Below, piece after piece: positions 30,801 to 40,239 of a stretch of 64,000 nucleotides of DNA (the first letter of the stretch is position 1; the number at the start of each line of letters is the position of its first letter). A program made the translations under genes and the position numbers. A model generated the notes under the pieces. That model was not told the DNA's origin and did no database searches. It saw only the letters and a program-made list of their open reading frames with translations. Source of the DNA: Rebecca billardiae RCC1528 (lineage: Eukaryota; Haptophyta); contig OZ251224.1 in NCBI GenBank assembly GCA_965240325.2, forward strand, positions 2,356,001-2,420,000, written 5' to 3'.

Positions 30801-33800
30801 AGCTCCCGGACTCGGCGAGCGCGCCGCCGGCGGGCGGCGCGCGCGACGACCGCGCGCACACGCGCGAAGGGCCAAACTGCGCGAGCAGCAGCGCGTACCG
30901 CGCGTCGCCGTTGTGCGCGTCAAAGTCCGGCGCGTCCGGACTGCGCGGCGGCTGCAGGTCGAGCCGGAGGTCCAGCACGCCGCCGCCGCCGCCGCCGTCG
31001 GCCGACGCGAACTTCTCCCAGAGCCCCTTCAGCTTGCCCTCGGAGCCGGCGTATCTCGGCGCAATCTCGAGCTCGAGCGGCGGCTCGAGATCGCCATCTC
31101 TACAGCGCAGCTCGAGCGGCGGCTCGAGATCGCGATCTCGAGAGCGCTGCTCGAGCGGCGGCTGCCGAGCAGGGCCCGCCGCGCCCTCCGACTGCAGCAC
31201 GGAGCCCTCCGAGCCCGCGCCGCCGCCCTCCTCCTCCACGCCGCCGCCGGCCTCGAGCGCGGCCGCGCTCGCCACCGGCGCGCCCGCGAGCGCGGCCGCG
31301 CTCGCTGCGGGCGCGCCCGCGAGCGCGGCGAGCTTTCGAGGCAAGTAGACGCGCACCAGGTGCTCGACGAGGCCCGGGGGCGGCGTCCGTGGCGTGATGG
31401 CGCCGGGCGGCGCGTGCAGGGGCGTGAGGAGCACGCCCGCCGCCTCGCCCTCCGCACCCGGCCGCGGCGGCCACGCGCGCGGCACGTGCGCCGCGCCACC
31501 CCACCGCTCCCAGTGCAGCCACAACAGGCGCTCGACGGCGCGCGCGCCCTCGGCCGAGGCGGCGGCGGCGCCCAGCTCGCGCGTGAGCGCGCGCTCGAGC
31601 GAGGGCGGCGGGGGCTCGTCCGCTGCGCCGCAGCCCGCCGCGCCCGCCCGCCCGCCTGCGCCCTCCGCCGCGCCCTCCGCGCCGCGCAGCAGCGCGAGGG
31701 CGAAAGACCGTGACCAGCCCGCGCCAACGATACGCGCGGCCGCAGCCTCGCGCGCGGCCGCCGCGCGCGCCGACGCGGAGGGTGCGCCGCCGCCCGCCGG
31801 CGTGGCCGCGTCGGCCGCCGCGCGCACCGCGCACCGCGCCCAGCGCGCGTACGCCTCCATCCGCGCGCCCAGCTCCTGCACGCGCGCGCGCGCGGCGGCT
31901 GCGAACGTCAGCAGCCGATCCGCCTCCGCCTCAGCAGCCGCGCGCACGGCCGCGGCGGCGTCAGCGGCCGCGGCCGGCGCGGCGCGCGCGCGCGCGTGCT
32001 CGCGCGAGGCGGGCGCGGCGCGCGAGCTGCCCGCGCGCGGTGCGGCCTCGGCGGCGGCCTGCAGCAGCAGCGACGCGCACAGCGCTAGCTGGTCGTCGCA
32101 CCCATCCGCCAGGACGAGCGGCCAGATCGCCGTCGGCGGCACTGCACGCAGTGTTGGCCGCGCGCGCAGCAGCGCTGGCAGTACGGGCGACCCCGCGGCG
32201 CGCTTGCTCGCGCCGCTCAGCGCCAGCCACCAGCCCGTCTTCAGCTTGAGCAGCACCTGCGTCCGGCCGCGGCGCACGCCATCCTCGCCGGCAGCCGCAC
32301 CGGCGGCGGATGCGGCGGCGGCGTCGGCGCCGGAGGCCGGCGCCTCGCTGTCGCGCGGCGCTGCGCCACTCGAGCCCGCCGCCGCGCGGAGTCGACACGC
32401 ATCCGAGTCCTCGTCGCTCTCGCGCGCGGCCGCGGCGTCGTGCGCTGCGCGGGAGGGCACCGTGACGCACAGCACCGCGCCCTCCATCCCCGTGCATGCG
32501 CGCACGCGCTCGAGCAGCGCGCGCGTCGCGCCACGCGCCGCGACCGCCGAGGCCGCCGCCGTCGCGCGCGGCGGCTCGGGCGACGCGAGCACAGCGGCGC
32601 GCGCCGCGTCCGCAACCGTCGGCACATGGAAGGGCGCGGCGCGGCGCGCGAGCTCGGAGGGGTCGCACACGTACTCGCCGGTGCGCACGCAGCGCAGCGC
32701 GAGCAGCGTCAGCTCGTCGCGCTCGTGCGCGATGCTCCCCACCGCCTGCCCCCTCGCGCACCACTCGAAGAGCGGCGTCCATCCCTGGCCCAGCCACTTG
32801 CGAGCGAACGCCGAGTAGCGGCGCGCGGGGCGCGCGGCGCGCGCGGCGCGCACGTGCGCGGCCACGGCGGCGCACGGGTGCACGCGCGTGGCCCACACGA
32901 GCGCTCGGTCGTCCGCCCCCGCCCCGCCGCCCGCCTCCGAGCACGCGCCGCCCTCCGCCTGCGCGCCGCCCGCGTCGCTCGACGCGGCGGCGGCGGCGGC
33001 GGCGGCGCCGGTCGCTTCCTCCTCCGCCTCGGCGCGTGCGAACGGGTGCGGGCGCGGCAGCAGGAGCGGCGAGACGAGGCTGCCGTCGAGCTTGGTGCAC
33101 AGCGTCGCGTGCTCGAGCAGCGCGCGCACGCGCTCGTCCTCGTCCGCCGCGGCGCTGGCGGCGGCGCTGTTGGCGCTGCCGGCGGCGCCAGGCAGCGGCA
33201 GCCGCGGCGGCGGCGCCGGCTCGCACGGCGGCGGCGGCGGCGCCGGCTCAATGCTACACAGCGCATCGATAGCCTCCGCCTCCGCCTCGGGTGCCTCGTC
33301 GACGTTGAAGAACTTGTGGAAGCGGCGCGCGAGCACGTGCCCCGTCTGCGCGCACACGAGGAGCCCGCGGCACTCCCGCCGGAGCGCGCGCAGCCAGCGC
33401 TCGCGCGTGCCGCGCCGCGCGCCGCCCGGGTCAGCAAACGTGCCGCCCGCGCCCGCGCCCGCGCGCTCGGCGCGGTAGTCGAAGGCGATGTACGCGCCCA
33501 GGTCGACTTCGACGAAGGCGTCCGACGACGCGATCGCCTCGCGCACGAGCGGGAGCACGTTGCCCTCGAGCACGGGGAACGCCCCGTGCATCTCGAGCGC
33601 CGCCAGGGCCAGACGCAAACGCGCGCGCGCCACGGCCGCCTCGGCCGCGACGGCGGCGTGGCGCGCGGGCTCGGGCGGGAGGGTCGCGCCGGGCGGTTGC
33701 GCTGCGCACAGGCTTGGCTCGGCGCTGCGTCCCTCAGCTCGCGCCTCGCGCGCCTCGTCCGGCGCCACGCCCGCGGGCGAGTTGCCGTCGGCCGCCGCGC

Positions 33801-34170
33801 GGCTCGGTAGCTCGAGCCGAGGCACCGGCGGCGCGTCGCGCCAGTCGACGAGCACGGCGCTCGCGGCCGAGGGCTTGCCCGAGTACTCCTCGCCGACGGA
33901 CACGTTGACGATCGCGTCGTCGCAGAGCATGTGCGCGCACTCCCCGCGAGGCAGCTCCGAGCCCGGCGCGTGCGCGCCGACGCGCGTGCGCAGGAAGAGT
34001 CGAACCCGCGCAACGTCGCGCGTCCTGAGCTTGAGCTTGTTCGCGGCGGCCGTGGCGATGGCGTCAAAGTGGGGCTCGACGACGACGACCGACGACGCGT
34101 CGCCGCGGCCTTTCCCCACGTTGCGCGCGAGCCCAAGCCGCACTTTCTTCGGTCTCGCGCCTTCCGGCAT
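24673..34170 (-). CDS. Giant multidomain RNA-repair polypeptide: RNA ligase, HAD phosphatase, 3'-5' exonuclease, 2H phosphoesterase, polynucleotide kinase, primase-like domain
   Basis: One uninterrupted frame of 3165 residues from the ATG at 34170; 77 further open codons upstream look like leader. In order: a small N-terminal beta-rich segment (about 20-100). A T4 Rnl1-like ligase at about 190-655, with ECRGLL (~266), motif I TKLDGSL with nucleotidyl Lys K360, motif IV MEGAVLCV (~565) and motif V LKLKTGWW (~643). A HAD phosphatase (CDLDGVLCDF ~1217, VLIDDREA ~1400). A DEDD exonuclease (GLDVEW ~1575, SDWAAR and YAAADAVLPL ~1830). A 2H phosphoesterase (H2010-C-T2012, H2075-V-T2077). A P-loop kinase (GLPGAGKST, K2577; VVVDNTNSRLKEY). 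A C-terminal primase/polymerase-like domain (D2957-V-D2959, SGAHLHAP with H3024, GLRMLGSLKTKKG). Ala/Gly/Asp-rich linkers join the modules. Together they could heal and seal cleaved RNA. Confidence 0.85.
27787..27858. repeat. (GTC)n tract encoding poly-Asp
   Basis: About 17 near-perfect GTC units on plus, read on minus as a long Asp run. It lies in the linker after the 2H phosphoesterase of the RNA-repair polypeptide and keeps the frame open. Confidence 0.75.
31040..31170. repeat. Short internal tandem repeat in the RNA-repair gene
   Basis: GCTCGAGCGGCGGCTCGAGA recurs three times at roughly 51-bp spacing. It encodes a repeated Glu-Pro-Pro-Leu-Glu pattern between the ligase and phosphatase modules. 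It is in frame, so probably just linker expansion. Confidence 0.6.
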
Positions 34171-34897
34171 AGCGGCCGGCCCTCGTTGATGTACCGAGTC
34201 CGTGCCTGTGGGACTGGGACAAGGCCGGGCCGCGCCTTCCGTGCCACCGGTCGGGCGGCCCCGGAACTGTGGGCCGGAATCGGGAAGCATGGCGGTCGAA
34301 TTTCGCTCAAGACGCTCGCAGCTGGTCGACAACGGCCTCCTTGGGTGGAAGCTGGTCGAGCGAGTCGGTGTCCACGCCTCGGGACCGATCGCGCCTCGCA
34401 CCTTTGCGCGAGCTTGTCAGCAGCCCCGCCCCGCCGCCCGAGCCAGCGCTCGCCCTTGCCTCTTGGGCTTGGCTCCATCGCCAGTCGGGAGGAATCACTG
34501 CGCCCAGCCGGAGCAGCTCAGCTGCTCAGCGCCACACACAAACTCCCAGTACCGTACCCTGGGGCTTGTAGCGTTGCAGCAAGTTGTGTTTCAAATACAT
34601 GCGCGGCTGAGTGGTGGCAGGACACCGCGCCCCGGGCGCGACGTGAAATGCTGTCGATGTCGCTGGCGGTGTCGCTGGCCGCATCGTCACGCTGGAAAGC
34701 GCGCAATTCTTTCCAAGCCGCTCCTGAGTCCTGACCAGGTTTGCGCTCAACTTTGGCGCCTTTCCGTCGTCGTAAGAAATGCTTCGATCTGACGGCCGGC
34801 TTGCAGCCGTTTCGTCACACGAAAAGCCCCACTCGGAAGTGAACCGGTCGGCCCAGTGCCCACTGCAGCAACGCGCTCCTCGCGCACAATCAGCGCG
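34171..34897. promoter_or_regulatory. Divergent spacer between the RNA-repair and glucosylceramidase genes
   Basis: 727 bp between the two start codons. The half near the RNA-repair gene is open in its frame and GC-rich; 34540-34860 is AT-richer. It must hold both promoters, but no clear TATA or other box was seen. Confidence 0.4.
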
Positions 34898-37121
34898 ATG
34901 AGCGTCGTCGACGCACGCCTGCTCGCCGACGACGAGGCATGCGAGGCGGGGGCGGGCCGATCACAGCCTCAGCTGCCTCCGCGCTGGAGCCGCACCGGGC
35001 TCTCCTGGCCGCGCGCCGCCGCTCTCGCCGCGCTCGCGCTCAGCGCCTGCCTGATCGGCACGCGCGTGCGCCCCGATGCTGACCCGCGCGGCGCCGGCCT
35101 GCTGGCTCGGCTGCGCCAGGCGGGCCCGGGCTCGCCACCGCTGCTCACGCCGACCTGCGCCATGGTGATTCAGACCGTGCGCGACTCCACCGATCGCCTC
35201 ACCCCGCAGCCCGGCTGCGCCGCCTTCCGCCCGGTCGGCGCGGAGGGCGGCGCGGGCGCGGGCGCGGCCCTTCAGCTCGACCTCACAGACGCCGGCACCG
35301 AGCAGACGATCCTCGGCTTCGGCGGCGCGTTCACCGAGGCGTCGGCGCTGACGTGGCAGGCGCTCTCGCCCGAGCTGCAGCACAGGCTGCTCGAGGCGTA
35401 CTTCCACCCCACCGAGGGGATCGGGTACACGCTGGGGCGCGTGCACATCAACTCATGCGATTTCGCGTCGCACTCCTACTCGTTCGACGACGTGCCGGAG
35501 GACTTCGAGCTGTTCCACTTCGACGACGCGGTGTCGCACGACAAGCGCACGCTGATCCCTTTCATCAAGGCCGCGCAGTCCTTCCTCGGCGACGAGCGCC
35601 CGCTGCAGCTCGTCGCGTCGCCGTGGTCACCGCCCGCGTGGATGAAACACAGCTGGGTGAGTGCCGCGGGGCGCGCGCGCGCCGCGGCACGGCCGGCCGG
35701 GGCGTGGGGCGGCCGGGCCGCGCTCGGTGCTGACGCCGATCGTGCCCCTCCTCTGCCGCGCGCCGGCCGCCCCGTCCCGCCTCGTCCTCCCTCGCGCGGC
35801 AGATGATGACCGGCTCCCCGCGCCCCGCCGGGCTGCGCCCCGAGTGCCACTCCGTGTGGGCGCGCTACATCACGCGCTGGCTCGACGCGTACGCGCGGCA
35901 CGGCGTGCAGATCTGGGCGCTCACCCCGCAGAACGAGCCCGAGAACACCGGGCCGTGGGAGGCGTGCGTGTGGGAGGCCGTGGACATGGCCGTGTGGGTG
36001 CGCGAGACCCTCGGGCCGTTTGTGAAGAATGCGCAGCCCAACGTGAAGCTGCTCGCGTATGACCACAACCGGGTGCGTGCGGCGCCGCGCGGCCCGTCCA
36101 GACGGCCCCACGCGCCAGCTGCGCGCGCGCGCAGCTAGCCGGCGGCGCGCTCACCTCCGCGCCCACCCGCCCCGCGCCGCGCCGGGCGCAGGACCACATG
36201 CGGCAGTGGGCGGACGTGACGTTCTCAGACCCAAATAACGCGCGCTGGTTTGCCGGCATGGCGGTGCACTGGTACGCAGGCGACCACTTCGACGCGATCC
36301 GGGACGTGCGCACGCGGTTCCCGGACAAGGTGATCTTGAACACGGAGGCGACGTACGAGAAGCACCGCTGGCCCAAGGCGGCCGACGGCTCGCCCGTCCT
36401 CCCGCTCAGCGGCGACGGCGAGTGGGCGTTTGGGCTGGGCTATGCGCACGACATCCTCGGGAGCCTCACTGCCGGCTCATCCGGCTGGATCGACTGGAAC
36501 CTGCTGCTCAACGAGAGGGGCGGTGCGCGCGCGAGCAGGCGGGCACGCGCGCGCACGGACGGCGGGCAGCCTGAGCCCATGCGCGACGCCGGCGGCGGTG
36601 GCGCGATGCGCCGGCCTCACGCGCGCCCGTCCGCGCGCGCCGATCGCCGCGCGCGCGCCCCCGCAGGCCCCAACCACGCCAACAACGCGTGCGACGCGCC
36701 CGCTGTGGCCAACATCAGCGCGCAGGAGCTGAACTTCCACGCGCAGTACTACGCGATCGGCCACTTCTCCAAGTTCGTCCCGCCGGACTCGACCCGGCTC
36801 GTCGCGCGCGCGACGGCGGGCGACGGCTCCGGTCTGCCAAGCGCGCCCGCGGGCCGACCGTACGGCACGTGCACCGCAGCGGACGGCGTGCAGGCGGCTG
36901 CCTTTGTCCGCCCGGATGGCAAGGTGGCGACGGTGGCGCTCAACTGCGGGGACGAGCCGAGAGACTGGCGCATCGTCGACGGCGAGGTGGCAATCGACCT
37001 CTCCATCCCCGCGCAGAGCATCCAGACCATCCTGCACGAGCGGCCGACGGAGGAGAGCCTCGGCTTGATGCGCGCTCAGCTGGCCGAGTCCGAGGCGGCT
37101 GCGGCACGCCGGCGCGCATGA
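34898..37121 (+). CDS. Glucosylceramidase, glycoside hydrolase family 30, 4 exons
   Basis: Exons 34898-35656, 35803-36072, 36192-36522 and 36667-37121 give 1815 nt (604 residues). A membrane-anchoring hydrophobic stretch lies near residues 40-55 (RAAALAALALSACLIGT), fitting a type II anchor or uncleaved signal. The GH30 barrel follows with family landmarks: GFGGAFTEASA, GYTLGRVHINSCDF, SPWSPPAWMK, WALTPQNEPE (acid/base Glu), GMAVHWYAGDHF, ILNTEATYE (nucleophile Glu) and NLLLNERGGPNHANN. The last of these is rebuilt across intron 3 and matches the conserved animal sequence pattern. The enzyme splits glucosylceramide into glucose and ceramide in lysosome-like compartments or at the surface. Introns start GTGAGT or GTGCG and end CAG. 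The C-terminal beta-domain is complete. Convergent with the p47-like gene. Confidence 0.93.
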
Positions 37122-37961
37122 ACGCCTGACAACGCGCCGCGCCGTCAGTGTCTGGCGACAATACTGTACTACTGGGCTCGTCAGACTGGCATCAAGAACG
37201 GTAAACATCGTGTATCGACCGCCGTCGTCCGTAACTATATACGTACGTTTTTAATATAGCGCTACAGTACGTACGACATGCAATTTTAGTCAATAATCAG
37301 CAAGTAACGATAATCGTCATCATAATCAACTCGTCCGGACCCGGCACTCGCACTACTCATCAGTCTCAGACCAATTCTATGATTTAAAGACACATCAGGC
37401 ACGAGGGCGCAGCTCTCTTATTGATTCGTCGTCTGTAGTGGTACTGGTCGAAGCTTGCAGCAGTGGCACTGGCAGTGGTGTGACTGTGAGCACGTTGATG
37501 ACATTGGCAGACCATCATCATGTAAATATACAGTTTATTTAAGACGTGGCATGACCAGCAATGATAACGTCATACCAATCGTCGCGTCAATCGTCGGCGC
37601 GTCGTCGCTGATGATCGATCAGTGATGCCCGATCCGCCATCCGGATCGCGATTCGCGTGACGCTTGGCAGTCGTCAGCGCAACGCTTACGGTCGCGCGAT
37701 CATCAGTCTGTCCGTCGTGATGCGGAGGTTGAGTATCGTCTCTTCACACCGCCGCCGTGACCGGAACAGCAAGGTGCACCGAGCGTCATCCCCTTCCTCA
37801 CCGACTCCCCATCGCGCCTGCCTCGGGCGCACGGACGCGCTTCGGTCCGATCCTCGCGCGCCTGTCACACCGGCGGCACCGCGCGCTGCATCGCGCGAGG
37901 CGCGCATGCGGCCGGGCCAGCATCCATCCCCATGCGGCCACCCCCAGAGCCCCCCGGCCTC
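37122..37961. other. AT-rich convergent spacer
   Basis: 840 bp between the 3' ends of the glucosylceramidase and p47-like genes. About 37180-37600 is AT-rich and non-repetitive (ATATACGTACGTTTTTAATATAG near 37236). It should contain both 3' untranslated regions. No gene was seen. Confidence 0.5.
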
Positions 37962-39068
37962 TCATGCGAGCCGCTGCGTGACGGCGGCGCCCTCGAGCCC
38001 CGCGGCGGCGATGGTGAGCCCTCGGTCGGCGAGCTCGACCGGCGGGAACCCCGCGAGCAGCCGCTGCCGCTCGCGCGTGCCCACCGCCGCCTGCGCCACG
38101 AAGCGGTACAGGTCGCCGACTGTGCTGTCCAAGTTGAGCCGAACGCGCAGCCGCGCGCCGTCGGCGAGCCGCACCTGTACGGTGGTCGTGGGTCTGGCCT
38201 CGTCGACGGCGAAGCCAGACTCGCCCGCGCCCTCGCCCGCGCCCTCGCCCGCGCTGCCCGCGTCGCCATTCGCCTTCGCCACCACCGCCGCCGCCGCCGC
38301 CGCCGCGGGCTCGGCTGCGCCGCCGGGCGTAGCGGTCTCGGGCTCGGCGCCACCGAGTGTTCGGCCTTCGCCCGTGAACGCGCGGAAGGCCGGCGGCGGT
38401 GGTGGCGCGTACGGCTGCGTGCGCATGTCGCGCAGCTGGACCTCGACGCGCACCGGCCGCCCTCGGCTGTCGAGCTGGCGCAGCTCGGGCGGGAGCACCT
38501 TCATCTCGAGCATCTTGAGGAAGAGGCGAGAGGGCGGGTCGTGCGGGTCTCGGAGCGGGCCGTCGTCGACCGAGAAGCCGTCCGCCCAGAAGGTGATCAT
38601 GATGGTGCGCGTGGTGAGCTCGTCGCCCTCGTCGGCGGATGCCGCGGCCGCGGGCGCCGAGGCGCCCGGTTCCAGCCGGCCGCCCGCGAGCGAGTACCCA
38701 GCGCCCGTGAACGCGCGCGGCAGTGCTGCGCGCGTGTCACCGCCGCTGGTCGCATCCATGTCACCGCCGCCGCCGCCGCCGCCATTGGCGTGCCCGCGGG
38801 CCGGTACGCGCTCGGCGCTGTCGAGCAGGCGCTGGTCGAGATCAGCCCCTCCCAACTCGCCGCCGTCCCCCACGTCGTCCCCGTCCTCGTCCAGATCGTC
38901 CTCGTCCTCGTCGTCCTCGACGCCGCCGCTGCCATCAAAGAAAGCCGAGAGCGCGGCGGCAATGTCCCCGCCCGCCGCGTCGAGGTGGGCGCGCGCCGTG
39001 GGCTCGTCGACGCCGCAGGCGTCCATAAAGTGTGCGAGCACGCTCTGCCGCCCATCCGAGTCGCCCAT
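37962..39068 (-). CDS. p47/Shp1-like UBA-SEP-UBX cofactor of the Cdc48/p97 ATPase
   Basis: 368 residues from the ATG at 39068, chosen because the UBA domain follows at once; the frame is open further upstream. A UBA-like domain lies at about 12-44 (FMDACGVDEPTARAHLD...AALSAFF). An acidic stretch follows, then two FTGxGxxLGG motifs flanking a SEP domain at about 154-217 (RTIMITFWADGFSVDDGPLR, LPPEL). A UBX domain sits at about 293-367 (VQVRLADGARLRVRLN, LAGFPPVELAD, TIAAAGLEGAAVTQRL). The order and the duplicated glycine motif are exactly those of p47. The UBX FPP loop should bind the p97 N-domain and the UBA ubiquitin, for membrane fusion and substrate extraction. Single exon. Confidence 0.92.
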   Translation of the reverse strand: MGDSDGRQSVLAHFMDACGVDEPTARAHLDAAGGDIAAALSAFFDGSGGVEDDEDEDDLDEDGDDVGDGGELGGADLDQRLLDSAERVPARGHANGGGGGGGDMDATSGGDTRAALPRAFTGAGYSLAGGRLEPGASAPAAAASADEGDELTTRTIMITFWADGFSVDDGPLRDPHDPPSRLFLKMLEMKVLPPELRQLDSRGRPVRVEVQLRDMRTQPYAPPPPPAFRAFTGEGRTLGGAEPETATPGGAAEPAAAAAAAVVAKANGDAGSAGEGAGEGAGESGFAVDEARPTTTVQVRLADGARLRVRLNLDSTVGDLYRFVAQAAVGTRERQRLLAGFPPVELADRGLTIAAAGLEGAAVTQRLA

Positions 39069-39363
39069 CGCTGTCAGCGCCCGGGCGCGAGCTCGCAGGC
39101 CCCGTCCCACCAGTGCTCGCGCGACGCAATTTACTGCAAGCTGAGGCAGCAGTGCATCTCCACGTCCGGGAATCTCGTCAAGCTGGGCAGCCAACGACCG
39201 GCGCGGGCGCGCCCGCGGGATGCGACCGGTTGCCACAAGTAGTTCGACGCGAACTTCCTTCGAAAAAGTCGTAGTTTATTTGCTTCTCACCCGGCCGGGT
39301 GGGCAGCCCGTCCGGCAGTGGCAGGTTGGCGCGTGGGAGCTGCCTCATCACGAGAAGACGAGC
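39069..39363. promoter_or_regulatory. Divergent promoter region of p47-like and small membrane protein genes
   Basis: 295 bp between opposed start codons, with an AT-rich patch (GTCGTAGTTTATTTGCTTCTC near 39268) about 90 bp before the plus-strand start. Promoter assignment is from geometry only. Confidence 0.4.
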
Positions 39364-39813
39364 ATGGCTGCGCCGGCTCGGCCGATCGCGCTGCTCGCGG
39401 GCAGCCTGCCGTGGCTGGTGCTGTGCCCGATGAACGTGCTCAAGGTGCTTATGAACAAGCGCTCGCCCATCGCGCACAAGATCGTGTACGAGGCGTCGGA
39501 GCGCTGCCAGGCCGAGTGCGGCATCGCGCGCATGTGGGCGACCTGCTTCTGGTCGCTGCAGTTCTTCCTCGCGGCCATCCTGTTCTCGCTGTGGGCGTCG
39601 GCGCCGAAGCGGCGGCTCAGCGCCGTGTCGGACGTGGTGCTTCTCGTCGCCGCGGCCAAGCTCGCCCTCGGCGCGCTCCTCCTCCACAACCACGTGAAGG
39701 AGGTCGTGCGCGAGCCAGTCGCCGCGGGCGCGCTGTATGAGATCACGTGTGCGCTTGCACTCGTGGCCGCGGTGATGAAGGAGGGGCGGCGGGGAGATGG
39801 GAAGCGTGCGTGA
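39364..39813 (+). CDS. Small four-helix membrane protein, unknown
   Basis: 149 residues from the ATG at 39364; the in-frame ATG at 39220 would add a non-hydrophobic leader and is less likely. Four hydrophobic segments are visible: PIALLAGSLPWLVLCPMNVL, CFWSLQFFLAAILFSLWA, DVVLLVAAAKLALGALLL and GALYEITCALALVAAVM. Between the first two is a conserved-looking polar loop (NKRSPIAHKIVYEASERCQAECG). A basic tail ends the protein. The size and layout recall small ER or organelle membrane proteins, but I recognise no family. Confidence 0.65.
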   Translation: MAAPARPIALLAGSLPWLVLCPMNVLKVLMNKRSPIAHKIVYEASERCQAECGIARMWATCFWSLQFFLAAILFSLWASAPKRRLSAVSDVVLLVAAAKLALGALLLHNHVKEVVREPVAAGALYEITCALALVAAVMKEGRRGDGKRA

Positions 39814-40239
39814 GGGTTGGTTGCGCAGCAGGCCGCCCGAACGTGCCTGGTCACCCTCGAGCCGGCGTCAGACGACGTGTCGCCCTCCCGCCCTCCCGTA
39901 GTCGCGCCAGCTCACTCATGCCCGCACCGGGGGCGCCACCAACGTCTTCAGACACACAGACTCAGGGTCCTAAGCCGCGCAATGATTTTATTGCGGCGCG
40001 TCGTGGTAGTCCATCCGATGAACACCCGGAGCCGGTGGCTCAAGCTGCTCGCTCATATGCATGCACCAGTCAGACTATAGATATGCATCTAGCCGTCTGA
40101 ACTTAGTTATCGGTAATAATAACTGAGGCTACGGCTTCATACCGTGATCTCTTATTCCTGAGTGGCACTCATCAGAGACTGGTCCCTGACCCTGAGGCCT
40201 GAGTGGCCTGACCCTCACTCCTCAGATATGAACACGAGC
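39814..40239. other. Convergent spacer
   Basis: 426 bp between two 3' ends, AT-rich around 40060-40160 (GTTATCGGTAATAATAAC). It contains direct CCTGAG repeats near 40187-40215. No gene was seen. Confidence 0.45.
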
